Shown here: positions 1 through 10,584 of the stretch, piece after piece | Layout: every line of letters starts with the position of its first letter | How positions within the stretch are numbered: the stretch's first letter is position 1 | Source of the DNA: Jacaranda mimosifolia | Lineage: Eukaryota; Streptophyta; Magnoliopsida; Lamiales; Bignoniaceae | DNA length: 64,000 nt | Assembly: GCA_018894105.1 (NCBI GenBank) | Contig: CM032126.1 | Location: 11,869,001 to 11,933,000 of the forward strand | Direction: 5' to 3' | Program-made: the position numbers and the translations under genes | The notes under the pieces: model-generated | The model's input: only the letters and a program-made list of their open reading frames with translations | Told to the model about the DNA's origin: nothing | The model's database searches: none

Positions 1-446
1 CTTTAGTAGAAGTCAAGTTTTCAAAATACATCAATATTTTACTATTATTTTTTCTTTTGAAATTTAGTATTTTTATTTTTACTACATATATGTGATCATT
101 ATAAATATCTTTTGCAAAAGGAATGACATCTATGATAAACTATGTTCGTGTAACATTAATATATTTAAATGAACGCAAATTCTATTTTTGAAATTTTAAA
201 ATAATGCAAAACTTAATTTTATGTTGGACCTACTATAATAAAAAATATATTTAAGACTAACTATAGCAGCCAGTTTGATATTGTTTAAAATTGAGAGTTA
301 CAATTATGAGATATTAAAAAAAAAATTAATAACCTATGTCTTAAACAATAAGTTTTTATTACTTTAAAAAAAAAAAACCCACTTATAATCAAGATGATTT
401 TTTTGTACCACACCTAGAAATCTATTTACATTACAATTTAGACAAC
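1..446. other. AT-rich intergenic DNA
   Basis: Very AT-rich with homopolymer A runs and no reading frame of note. I see no gene or recognisable repeat here. Confidence 0.6.
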
Positions 447-456
447 AATAGAATTA

Positions 457-1000
457 AGGACGGATGCAGAACATAGACTGTATGAAGCAGAAGTTACAAA
501 ACATAAAAGTTCAAACACAAATTTTATAACTTACAAATTCGAAATACATGTTATAATCAAAGTTGAGCACGACTTTTTGATATCATAATATTTATTAATG
601 ATTGAATCAATGTCTAAATTTTTAAAAATATATTTCTCAATATAATTAATTAAACAATCAGTTAAAAAGTCATCTTTCATCTAATTTCTAAGTCTATTTT
701 TGACAAATACGTTATCAAACAAATAAAATAGAAGTGTGCTAATAGGTCGAAGCCTAATGTAATTGTAAATGATTGTAAATATGGGCATACAACTTTAGTT
801 TAAACTTCACAAAACTAAAATAGGTAAAGATTAATAAAAAATATTACTAAAATTTAAAAAATATATAAAAACTAGAAATTATTATCAAATTAAAAAATAT
901 ATAAAAATATTGGGGAAATTATTACTAGAATGTCAAAAATATATAAAAATGTTCAAAAAACTAAAAAATGTATACAAAATTGCCCCTGGATCCGTCATTG
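457..1000. mobile_element. Non-autonomous DNA transposon, Mutator-like (MULE) candidate
   Basis: The 10-bp sequence AATAGAATTA occurs at 447-456 and again, identical, at 1001-1010, directly bracketing this 544-bp block. The block starts AGGACGGATGCAG and ends CTGGATCCGTCATTG, so the ends form a short inverted repeat (GACGGATSCAG). The interior is AT-rich and non-coding, with repeated runs of the type AAAAATATATAAAAA (about 845-970). A 9-10 bp target duplication with inverted ends is what Mutator-like elements leave. The short TIR makes the superfamily call tentative, but mobile-element status is well supported by the duplication. Confidence 0.7.
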
Positions 1001-1010
1001 AATAGAATTA

Positions 1011-1379
1011 TGGAGTTAGGATATTGGATAGAGACATGTGGTATATTATTTGGTAAATTGACACTCTTGGTGAAATTTCATACTCTAGATGTAGATCATT
1101 AAGAGCTATAATTGGTATGTAGGTTTCTACTTAAAAAGAAATTTACTAGAAACCAGAGAAATTTACTAGAAACCACCGATATGTGCTAGTGTGAATTAAT
1201 AAAAAAAAAAAAGCTACATTTAGCATACAAAAAGAAAAATAAAAGACAAATAATAAGAATCAATGAAGTAATATTGAAAAATATATTTAGCCACTTATTA
1301 TTCATTAATGATATTGAACATTAGAGTTTATACACATAATTGTTGAGTGGTAATATAGTGAAATGAACCATATTATATA
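1011..1379. other. AT-rich intergenic spacer
   Basis: Spacer between two small transposons. It holds a local duplication of the phrase GAAATTTACTAGAAACCA (about 1138-1177) and no gene. Confidence 0.5.
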
Positions 1380-1387
1380 ATACGAAT

Positions 1388-1759
1388 TAGGAGTGCAAAT
1401 GAATTGAGTCAGCTCGTGAGCCTCACGAACCGAACTCGAGCTAGCTCAACTCAAGTTCGAAACAGTTCGAGTTCGAGTCGAGCTGAATTGAGCTCAAGCT
1501 CTACTTCGACCCGATCTCGAGCTGTCTGTATTTAGACTCGAGGCTCACGAGCCAGTATATAATTAAATATTTTTTTATTTTATTAATAAATATATATTAT
1601 ATTACTATTTTTTATTCGAGTTCGAACTCAAGCTCGAGCTTGCAATTTTTCATAATTTATTTGACAATTCGAGCTTTATCAACTAGATTTGAGCCGAGTT
1701 TGAGTTCGAAAATTTTGCCCAAACTCAACTCGACTCGACTCGATTCGATTGCACCCCTA
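1388..1759. mobile_element. hAT-like MITE with 8-bp target-site duplication
   Basis: A 372-bp element beginning TAGGAGTGCAA and ending TTGCACCCCTA, a near-perfect 11-bp terminal inverted repeat. It is flanked by identical 8-bp direct repeats ATACGAAT (1380-1387 and 1760-1767). An 8-bp duplication with TAGGGGTG-type ends is the hallmark of hAT transposons. The interior is non-coding and crowded with GAGCTCGA / TCGAGTTCGA-type inverted motifs, so it could fold strongly and could hold transposase-binding repeats. No transposase is encoded. Confidence 0.8.
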
Positions 1760-1767
1760 ATACGAAT

Positions 1768-2488
1768 ATGTATGATCTAATTTTTTTTTATATTAAATGC
1801 ATTATCTTGTGAAGTTATACATACTATATGTATATTTATATATATTTACCACTGTACTATTAGCAAACAACATTTATCAGCGTACCATTTCAACATATGC
1901 TATAAAATAAAATTCAAGTAATGATAGCAAATGGAAAAAAATTATTAAAAATCTATTTAAATAAATTTGTATATCAAAAGATTCAAGAAATTATAGTTTA
2001 GTTGGAAAAAAAATATCTCCTTAACTTTTCATTCCCAAAAATCCTATCATTATCTTTTACCCAATTCTTTGAAGAAACTACCCTTGAAGTTTTTAGTTAT
2101 AAAACTTTTCATTTATTAATTTTCAATTTTAAAAAATTATTTTCTTCGATCTGTATTTATTTGTTAATAGTAAATTTATTTATTAAAATTAAATTATGAA
2201 ACTTTACAAAATTTAATTTCTTGTTTAGTTCATTTAGTTTGAAATTTAAATTGTATCTAATACTACAATTTATATTTCTAAAAAATCTCGATAATATTGT
2301 TCTCTACAGATTTACTTAATAAAATTAAAATGTTATTGATAAAAATCAACTCAAACAACCTCAAAAATATTTCTATTAAAATTTTCAACACATCAAATTT
2401 AATTTGAAAATTTGACTAAAACTATGTTTATTACTATAAAAGTTTTTATATAAAAGATTACCTAGGTTCTTAAAAAATTATAAAACGT
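1768..2488. other. AT-rich intergenic DNA
   Basis: Strongly AT-rich. A 65-codon open frame at 2002-2199 is compositionally driven (Phe/Leu/Lys) and is not supported as a gene. Confidence 0.5.
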
Positions 2489-2620
2489 GAAAACAAAAGC
2501 TTTTTCAAATTTGATTTTTCAACTTCACATGCAGCAAACCAAAAGAAGAAAAGCGAAAACAAAAGCTTTCTCAAATTAGATTCTTCAACTTCATATGCAG
2601 CAAACCGAAAGAAGGGAAAA
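2489..2620. repeat. 66-bp tandem duplication (two copies)
   Basis: Two adjacent copies of a roughly 66-bp unit, each starting GAAAACAAAAGCTT and containing a shared CAACTTCA.ATGCAGCAAACC phrase. They differ by scattered substitutions. The duplication lies about 1.3 kb upstream of the Transposase_24-like gene and has no coding potential that I trust. Confidence 0.7.
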
Positions 2621-3289
2621 CGACTATATTTCGCGGTAAACAATTGTATTTCCGCCAATTTTTTCTTTTTGGCGGCAAGTCGTGACTATGTGGGAAACAA
2701 GAAAAGTCGTGGATGTTAATCGTGGTTTATAGGAATTCATTGCATAAATTCTCTTATCTGGTTCTAATCTGTTAATCTGTTTTCATTTGTCTATTTGAGT
2801 TTTTTATGGTTTGCCAGGTATAAATTTCTCTGCAATATCTCTTCTCGTGTGCTCACTAAGGCTCTTCCCTAATTTAAATTTTCTTTTAATCTCTATCTTC
2901 AAACGTGTTTTTTGTACAGATTTAAAGAAAGGAGTATAGACACGACATAGAAAGGCAGCAAGGTGATCTCTTTATTACCATTCAGTTTGTAATTTGGTGT
3001 GATGATTTATATATATAGCAGTATGAAATTCGAGTTTTCAATTGGTTTATCCTATAAGTAAGCCTTGCTTGCGTTGTAATAGTGTGGTAGTTGTGAACCT
3101 TTAATCTATTTTCATAATTTAATTATACAGATTTACTCCATTAAGTAATGGTCATTGTTTTCAAATACCACAGACATGAGCGTTGTAGATATCACTTTTT
3201 CTTGTAATTAGACTAAAAATTGATGTGGAAAATTATATTTCTTATGTACTAAATCATATAAAAGTATTATTTCAACATACCTCTGTGAA

Positions 3290-3660
3290 CGTTACATTTT
3301 TTAGATGCCATGATGGTAGAAGAAATTTCTTGGTTCGAGCTTTTCTTGTAACGTGTTTAAGAAATCTGACATGATTACCTCCTCAGAACAAGATGCAAAT
3401 TTAGCCTCTGTTATGCTTCTTTTATGAAAACAGATTATGAATAATTTGTGCCTTTGTTTTGAGGCGAATTTAATCTCATAACTGAAGCTGGCAGGATCTC
3501 TTATAAGGTGCAATTCATGGCCCAAGTTATGAGGCTGAATTCACCTCATAACTGAGGCACAAATTCAGCCTCTATCATCATAACAGAGACTTAAGAGATG
3601 CTGAATTCGTGCCTTAATTATAAGGTGAAATCAGCCACATAACAGAGTGTTATAAAGTGA
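3290..3660. repeat. Cluster of short direct and inverted motifs upstream of the transposase-like gene
   Basis: Variants of GCACAAATTCAGCCTCTGTT and its inverse (GAGGCTGAATTCACCTCATA) recur at least six times on both strands between about 3380 and 3650. CACTA (En/Spm) elements carry arrays of short subterminal repeats bound by their TnpA protein, so a motif array beside a Transposase_24-like gene fits such a role. That link is inferred; no CACTA terminus was found next to the array. Confidence 0.45.
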
Positions 3661-3912
3661 AGTCATGATGTGAACTAATTTAGCTTTTATTTTGAGAACT
3701 CAACCTAAAACAAATTGGTTTATACAATTTCTAGTATTTTAAACTTTCTCATATGTAATTGTGTGATTGTATGTTCATGGACAATAAAAGTGGTTCCAAC
3801 TCTAAAAATTTACTCTATATTTTGGTTGCATATAGTGTTTGATTTTCATCAGAATTTGATAATTATCCTACAACATTGAACATATAATTCCATTTGGATA
3901 ACAAGTGCGACA

Positions 3913-6311
3913 ATGAGTACCACTTTGAAGTGCAAGGTGGAGTTGTCAAGAGCAATGGCTACTGCCAGTAACACGAGTCATTTGAAGCGTAAAACGGAGT
4001 TGGCTAATGCCCTGGCTGAAGGAAATGACATGACTAGAGAACCTTCGCAGCATTCTTTACCTCATGGCTTAGGTAATAATACTTGTATTTTCCTTCTATT
4101 TTTGTTACAATTATATGTATACCAATTTAAATTAATTTATTGCATTTTGAAAAATTAGTGTCAAGTAGAAACAAGAGGGTTGCTTTTCTTCCAACAGAAA
4201 GCTCTAGCCACTCAAACATGTCAGGTTCCTTGACTAAACAAGCAATAATGCATGATGACCATTGTAGAGATGCAGGTAATTTATGTTTCACTTTCTTAAT
4301 CTTTTTAAGTTTAGAGACTCTCTCAACTAAAGCAAATCATTCATTTAATTATTTGTAGCTAGAATGCCTGGAGAAGAGCCTCAAGTGCAGCACATGCATA
4401 ATACAGTAAATGCACATATCAGAACTGATGTTAAAGGTATTCTTGCCTAAAACATACTATTTTTCTTTATTTGAACTATTATCATATATTTAAAGAAGTA
4501 TTTGTTTGTAGAATCTGTTGCGGACATGTTGATAAAACATGTGATGACACCAATGGTAATGTTTAACTTAGTAATTCTTTCTTTAAATTTTTTTTATGCA
4601 TATTGTTACAACAATTATTAATCGAATTTCTCATTTTTTTGGTTGACTAAGGATTTTTTAATGAAAAGCGAGGCCGTGGTCTTACTAGAGGGCTAAACAC
4701 ACAAAAATATACACGAAAATTCGGGGAGAAACCAAAAATTATTATTCCAAAAGGGATTAACAAGCCTGTTGGGGAGCATAGTTCAAAACATGCAACTTAA
4801 ATTGGTGTTTTGATTAAGCTTGAAGCTCCAATGCAAGTTGAGGGTTGGGCTAAGATTCCAGATGAAAAAAAGGAAGATCTCTTTAGAAAGTTGGTTGTAA
4901 GTGTTGTTTTTATATTTTATTTGCTTTGGCTTTTCCTATTTGCCAATAGTTTAATGATATATGCAATATTTAACAAAAGCGTTTTCATACTTCTAATTTC
5001 AAAGAATAAGCTTAATTATGAATTGGAGGAGCCTCATGTTGTTCATTGCATTTGGAAGTCATTCGCTAAATAGTATTCCACTTTCCGTTCAAATGCCCAC
5101 AAGTATTACTTAAGAATGAAAGCTGAAGGTGGTGTGGCATTAGCTAGACAGAGCATCTATGAAAAACTTGCCAACCGTCTGGAAGATTGGCTTTGGTTGT
5201 GTGAATTTTGGGAGACGGAAAAGTTTTTGGTAAATACTGTCGAGTTATGTATTTTGATAGTCCGATTAAAATACACTTGGATTTTTTTATTGAAGAAGCA
5301 AGTCATCATATTAATAATTTTTTATTTGTTAATATTTATAGAAAATCTCAGAGACCCAATCCAAGAATAGGGCAAAACTGAAGCACAAGTATAAATTGGG
5401 AACTAAATCTCGTGCGGCACATCAATATGAGAATGTTAGTTATTTTTTATTCATTAATTGAAAATATATCTTTTTTTTTAAGTACTATCATACATTGACA
5501 TTTTACTTGGTGTCTATAGAATCTTGATGATATTGATATGTACGAAGTTGAATTTCACAATGGCAAAAATGGATGGGCTGATGAAGTGGTCGAAGTTAAT
5601 TATGTAAGTTGAATTAGAGTCTTACTTTATTGTTTAGTTTATATTTCAACCTTCTACTTTATATGGTGAGAGTTTTGAAATTTTGAAGTACGAAAATGAC
5701 TATAAAGTTTCATATTTGCATAATAGGCTCAAATGAAAGAATTGAGAGAACAACAATAAATTCTGCCAGATGGTGCTCCACGAATGAGTGCAGAAGAAAT
5801 TTGCATTAATGTCCTTGGGGAAAATTCTTCATATTCCAAATCAAAAGGATTTAATTCTAAAAATCAAAGTCATAATGTTACATCTACTTTTGAAGCATCT
5901 ATCAATCAAGCACGATTAGAGGAAGAGTTGGCAACTACACAAGCTGAATTGGAAAGTACAAAAGCCGAGTTAGCTCTTCAAAAGACTACAGTAGAAGCTG
6001 TGGTGAAATGCGTTGAAAAGATGATCGGCAAAAGCTTTTCTGAAATTATTAATCCACCAAATTGGTAAGTGGAGTTTGTATTTGAATTTAGCTTAATAGT
6101 TAACACATCAAACTATGATTCTTTTCCATTAATGTTAGGCCAAACCTCCTTTCAGCATTTCATATTAAAAAAAAAAATTAGTTCGTTGTACATATTATTT
6201 TATAGAAGACGGTTCTTAAGATTACTCCAACTATAGTTCTATTAATATGATGATATATAATTAATTTCTTACATTTATTTAAACAATTTCTTCTTTTCTT
6301 TGTGATGTAGA
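3913..6311 (+). pseudogene. Plant transposase-associated protein (Ptta/En/Spm, Transposase_24-like), multi-exon, with in-frame stops
   Basis: At least nine exons can be followed by GT/AG borders: 3913-4072, 4159-4275, 4360-4436, 4512-4555, about 4652-4896, about 5000-5227, about 5341-5437, 5520-5603 and 5728-6064. The stop codon is completed at 6311. The fourth-to-fifth junction is not cleanly in phase. The family is recognised from the order of landmarks: a basic RGRGLTRGLNT stretch, the KPKIIIPKG block, WAKIPDEKKEDLF, HVVHCIWKSFAK, the RLEDWLWLCEFW block, then KNRAKLKHKYKLGTKSRA and a C-terminal coiled coil rich in Glu, Ala and Leu. Such proteins accompany CACTA/En-Spm transposons and probably bind DNA; some stand alone. 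In-frame stops at 4798-4800, 5071-5073 and 5757-5759 mean it is broken. No TnpD-like transposase gene is adjacent. Confidence 0.75.
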
Positions 6312-7950
6312 TGCAACAATGAGATGCGTACAAAGCTGTTGTTTTGAGGATTTGGATTGATGAAATGTAGTATTTGTAAATAGCAAGATTTAGTTTTGTT
6401 TTAAGTTTGGAAACTATTTAAAATTATTTTGCTTCTTAGTCTAAAGACTATTTCTAGTGAACTTTTTTCTATTGTTATACCTATGCATCAAATTTAATTT
6501 TTTTCCTTTATTGATATCAGTCTTATGATTTTGGATGTGATCTTGCTTCAGTTTCAGGATTATGTTATTGCTTAGATTTTGTGGCAGCAAGTTTTTCCTA
6601 CTATTAAATATGACTTCAGTTTCCAATCTGCATGTTAATCTTGTTCTGCTACTGAGTGAGTTTTTGATGATTTTGGAACTCCATTGATCCTTTTGTGCAT
6701 GTGATGATGTTGTCGTATTTATGAGGATAGCTGCTGCAAATCTGAAACTCTATTTTTGAGTATTTGTGGATGCACAATTGTCTGATTATCAACATTCAAT
6801 CTGCTGAACTGTGCTAGGAAACAGTGCTTGTTTTTTAGTATTTGTGGATGCACAACTGCTGCTTGAATTTTGCAGCTGAAATAAGCTATGGTGTTTTTGT
6901 TTAAGGGTGTTTCTATTACAGCCAATATCTTGCTACTATTACTGCACAGATTGCTAAAATCTGTTTCTTACTATTTGTGGTTCATATTCCATCTAATCTA
7001 TATTCTGGTTCATATTGCATCATACCATCATGAAAAATTTTGCTTTTGGATATAGGTTCAGATTCTAGATTGACTTTACGATATAGTTCACTTCAGTTTG
7101 CTTCTGGATACATGTCAAATCTCCATGTTCTTTTGTCTTGCATACACTGCTGCACAATGAGGTTTTCTGTCTTTCTTTTGTTTGGAACTAGACTATTTTC
7201 ATAATGAAATACTATAATCTTGCTGCTTGGTTGGATCTTGTGGTTTTATCACTGTAGTAATCTAGTGGCAGCACAATCACCACCCGTAATACGTCATCCT
7301 CGCCTGCCCAGGTACCATTTTCACCTCTCTCTCCAATATCTGCTCCACTTTTCATTTCCTCCCCAAGATCTGATTGGCCCATTTTGGTATGATCACCTAT
7401 GCCTTTATCTCATTAACAGAGTACTCTGTGATTAATTTATTGTTTTTAAACTTTTTCAGTGTTCTGTCAGATTCCTTTATAATGGGTGTTAATGTTTGGA
7501 ATTTAGAGCTATAGAATTGGAAGTAATTAGCTTGGAAGATCTTCTGTTCCAAAAGCAATGCTGATGTTCTGCTGATGCAATATGTGTTGTTCTAGAGATT
7601 TCATAAGCTAATTTTTGTAAATTTTCGCTCTTTTGGTCTCATCCCTATCTAGACTTGGGGCTAATAGTTGGATCCTTCTGGAGATGTTTACCTAATCTTT
7701 TAATGTGTAAAGAAGTAACTGCAGTGACTGACTATTTGACTGACTTCTAATGAACCATGATAATATTACTATTTTACCAAATTGGAAATACCATTGTGCC
7801 ACAGCTGAATGGGGTGATAACTGATACGGTTTAATTTAATACATATCTCTATCTAAAAGTTGTCTTTGGACTCTGTACATAGTGTTTTTATCTGGCTCAT
7901 GGCTCATCTCTGTGTTTCATAGACTGCTATATATGTTGTCTTTTACTGGT
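6312..7950. other. Transposase-like gene 3' region and non-coding spacer
   Basis: Starts with the likely 3' UTR of the transposase-like gene and continues as T-rich non-coding sequence. A phrase GTATTTGTGGATGCACAA is repeated at about 6761 and 6838. The stretch may also hold 5' UTR or intron-like sequence belonging to the KH pseudogene source, but I could not establish that. Confidence 0.4.
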
Positions 7951-8031
7951 AGGGAAATGCCAGGCAAAGAGATATACAGCTCTATATCCATCAAGGTTGG
8001 CATTAAACAAGCAATATCAGGTCTTGCAGCA

Positions 8032-9480
8032 ATGGCCACGGCACCGTTACTTCCGAACCCCCTGTCCCCATGTTGGAGGAACAACCAGCAGCAACAGAAG
8101 CCACCGAAACTAGGGGCGAGGATGCCAAAAATACCTCGACTGGAACTCCAGCTGGGGTTGAGGCAACTGGTACTCAGTGTTTTGCTTGGTGGTGCCAGTG
8201 CTGAAAGTCGGCAGCATTATTGGGCGGAAGGGAGATCTTATTAAGAAGCTCATGGAGGAGACTCGTGCCAGGGTTCGCTTACTCGATGGTTCTCTCACTT
8301 CTCCAGATTGTATTGTTTTAATATCTAGGAAGGGAGATCCAGAAGTAGCTCTATCTCTAGCTATGAATGCTATATTATGAATCTTTAAACATGTCAAAAA
8401 ACTGCTTGAGAATGATGGCACCACTAGTGCTTCTGTGGCTGTTTTTTGTTCAATCCGGTTACTGGTGGCGTCAACACAAGCCATTAGTTTAATAGGAAAA
8501 CAAGGCTTCTTGATTAATTCTATTCAGGAAAGTACTAGAGCTTCTGTAGGCGTGCTTTCTAATGATGAAATGCCAATTTGTGCCAGTTCTGATGAAAGGA
8601 TTGTTGAGCTACAAGGCAAAGCTCTCAAGGTTCTTAAAGCATTGGAAGCTATGGTGGGGCACCTGAGAAAATTTTTGGTGGATCAAAGTGTTCTGCCGTT
8701 ATTTGAGAAGAGTTATAATACACCAGCCACTGAGGAAAGGCAAGTAGATGCTTGGTCTAACATGACATTGTTGCATGCTACTCCACGGGCTTCTCTAGGG
8801 GCTGATTATCCTATTCCAGTGAAGAGGGATTCACTTTTTCTTAAGCGTGAAAGCCAGATAGAATCTCATCTTCCTTCTTCTACACTCTCACTGTATGGAC
8901 CAGAACATGGACTTGGAAGTCATTCTTTAACAATAGGACGTTCCAGATGACATGTTGTAACCCTGATTGCACAGACCATGCAAATACCTCTTGCCTATGC
9001 CGAGGACATTATTGGGGTTCAGGGAGAAATTATTGATTACATTCGACACACTAGTGGTGCTATTCTTACGGTGCAAGAGATAGTAGAGGACTACCTGATG
9101 AAATTACTATGGAAATAAAAGGCACCTCTTCACAAGTTCAAGCAGCTCAGCAACTTACTCAGGAATTCATTGGTGGTCACAGATAGCCACTTGCGGGTAG
9201 CTATGGCAAACTGGAGTCCAGTTTGAGCCTTCATACTCTCAGCTGGGTAGCAGCTCTTACTCATCATCATCTTCATTTGCCAGGCAACCATGTGGTGGCT
9301 ATGGATCATCTGGAGTTGGAGGATATAGTAGCTTTAGGCTTTGATTTCGATAGGTACTGGAGATTTTCTTCCAGAAATTTTCTTGCTAATTAATCTTTTC
9401 CCTGCCTTCGCTGGATCCTAATCTGTAAAGCATTTGCAGTTTGACCATGAAGAAGCATAATTATTTGTTAAAAAAAAAAA
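8032..9480 (+). pseudogene. Retrocopy of a PEPPER-like KH-domain RNA-binding protein gene
   Basis: The whole coding order of a plant triple-KH protein (PEPPER / FLOWERING LOCUS KH group, nuclear RNA binding and processing) runs through here without introns. A start MATAPLLP lies at 8032, followed in another frame by an acidic N-terminus (about 8055-8175). KH1 is at about 8177-8350, with the intact GxxG signature IIGRKGDL. KH2 is at 8435-8640, with LIGKQGFL in the GxxG position. The linker is at 8641-8940 and KH3 at about 8951-9165. A Gly/Ser/Tyr-rich tail ends GGYSSFRL with TGA at 9342-9344. Damage is plain: a frameshift plus loss of a short segment just before KH1, TGA at 8378-8380 (probably from CGA), TGA at 8948-8950, a frameshift near 9080, TAG near 9184 and another frameshift near 9230. 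A 3' UTR-like stretch ends in an A run at 9470-9480, as expected for a processed pseudogene. Flanking target duplications were not found. Confidence 0.85.
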
Positions 9481-10120
9481 TGCTTCATTAATAAGCTATG
9501 CCTTTAAATCTACATGTAAAACTTTTGGCTTTTGGATATGGCTAAATTATGCCACCTAGCAAGGATTGATTTATGTGATCCAAATATTGAAAATATGATG
9601 GGGGCAAATGATAAAACCTAGTCCTCAAACTTAGTGATCAAATTTCAGTACTTCTGTTGTCTTACATTCTTTGAAAGATTTTAGGTGTATAAGAAAGAAA
9701 TGTTGTATTATTTTCCTGGACTTAGTGCATTATCATATTGCAACCTTAAAAGGGGAAATAGTTGAGGCAAATGATATGGCTGAGGCTTTCATGTTTTTGG
9801 GAAGTGATGGGGCTGTTACATATTCCACTAAACATATTTTAAATTAAGTTACCCAATTAAACATATTTTAAATAGAAAGTATTTTGAATTAAAGTGACAA
9901 ATTTAAATTTAAATATTAATAATTCAATTAATATTATAATAATTTTTATTAGTATTATAATTATTTTTTTAATATTTAAATTAATCTTTTAAATTAAATT
10001 TACCTTAAAATCAATTTAACTCTTTAAGTTAAAAAGAGTCAAATCTAAAGTTTATATATATATATATATATATATATTTTCTCTCAAGAAATAATTAGAA
10101 ATAAAGTCTATTATATATTA
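9481..10120. other. AT-rich intergenic DNA with a TA microsatellite
   Basis: No gene seen. AT-rich spacer with a (TA)n tract at about 10,054-10,077. Confidence 0.5.
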
Positions 10121-10124
10121 TGAG

Positions 10125-10580
10125 TAACTTATTGGCAACCATGTAAATTTGCTTGCTGTAAGTATTTTTTTTAATGACCATATAAAATTTGTTGCCATAA
10201 GTTTAAAGAGCTAAATAATTAAATCTATATCTTTAGCAACCAAATTTATTGGTCGTTGATGATCATTTAAAAGGTTTATTGTGACTATTCAATATTTTGT
10301 TGCTAAATTGGTTGCAATTAGTGTTCATATATAGCGACCATGAAAATTTTCGCTAAAAACTCTAAATTTGGTCGTTATACCACAACCTAAGGTTGATTAA
10401 TTATAGCGACCATTTACAGCAACAAATTATTGATTGGTCGCAGAAAAATTTATGTAATTTAACTTCTGTGGCCATATCACTTTTAGTTGCTAAAAGTATA
10501 TATTTAGCAACCATTTTATTCTGGTAGCTGAGAATTTGGTTGCTAAAAGTATATTGCTCGTTGCGATGTGGTCGCTAATA
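10125..10580. mobile_element. CACTA-like subterminal repeat block (fragment)
   Basis: About a dozen copies, on both strands, of motifs of the form TAGCGACCA / TTTAGCAACCA / TTGGTCGCT (for example near 10,231, 10,336, 10,404, 10,431, 10,508 and 10,565). Dense short inverted motifs of this kind are typical of the subterminal regions of plant CACTA elements. No CACTA terminus or 3-bp duplication was found, so this is a fragment. Its right edge runs straight into the 62-bp minisatellite. Confidence 0.55.
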
Positions 10581-10584
10581 CAAG

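Noticed and set aside
2002..2199. 65-codon plus-strand frame
   Set aside because: Composition of AT-rich DNA only (Phe, Leu, Lys, Ile); no homology cue.
2840..2865. CACTA-type terminus CACTAAGG upstream of the transposase-like gene
   Set aside because: No matching inverted end or 3-bp duplication was found; a 5-bp match is expected by chance.
7220..7435. 71-codon frame upstream of the KH pseudogene
   Set aside because: No recognisable domain. It could be part of a 5' UTR or intron of the source gene, but there is no evidence for that.
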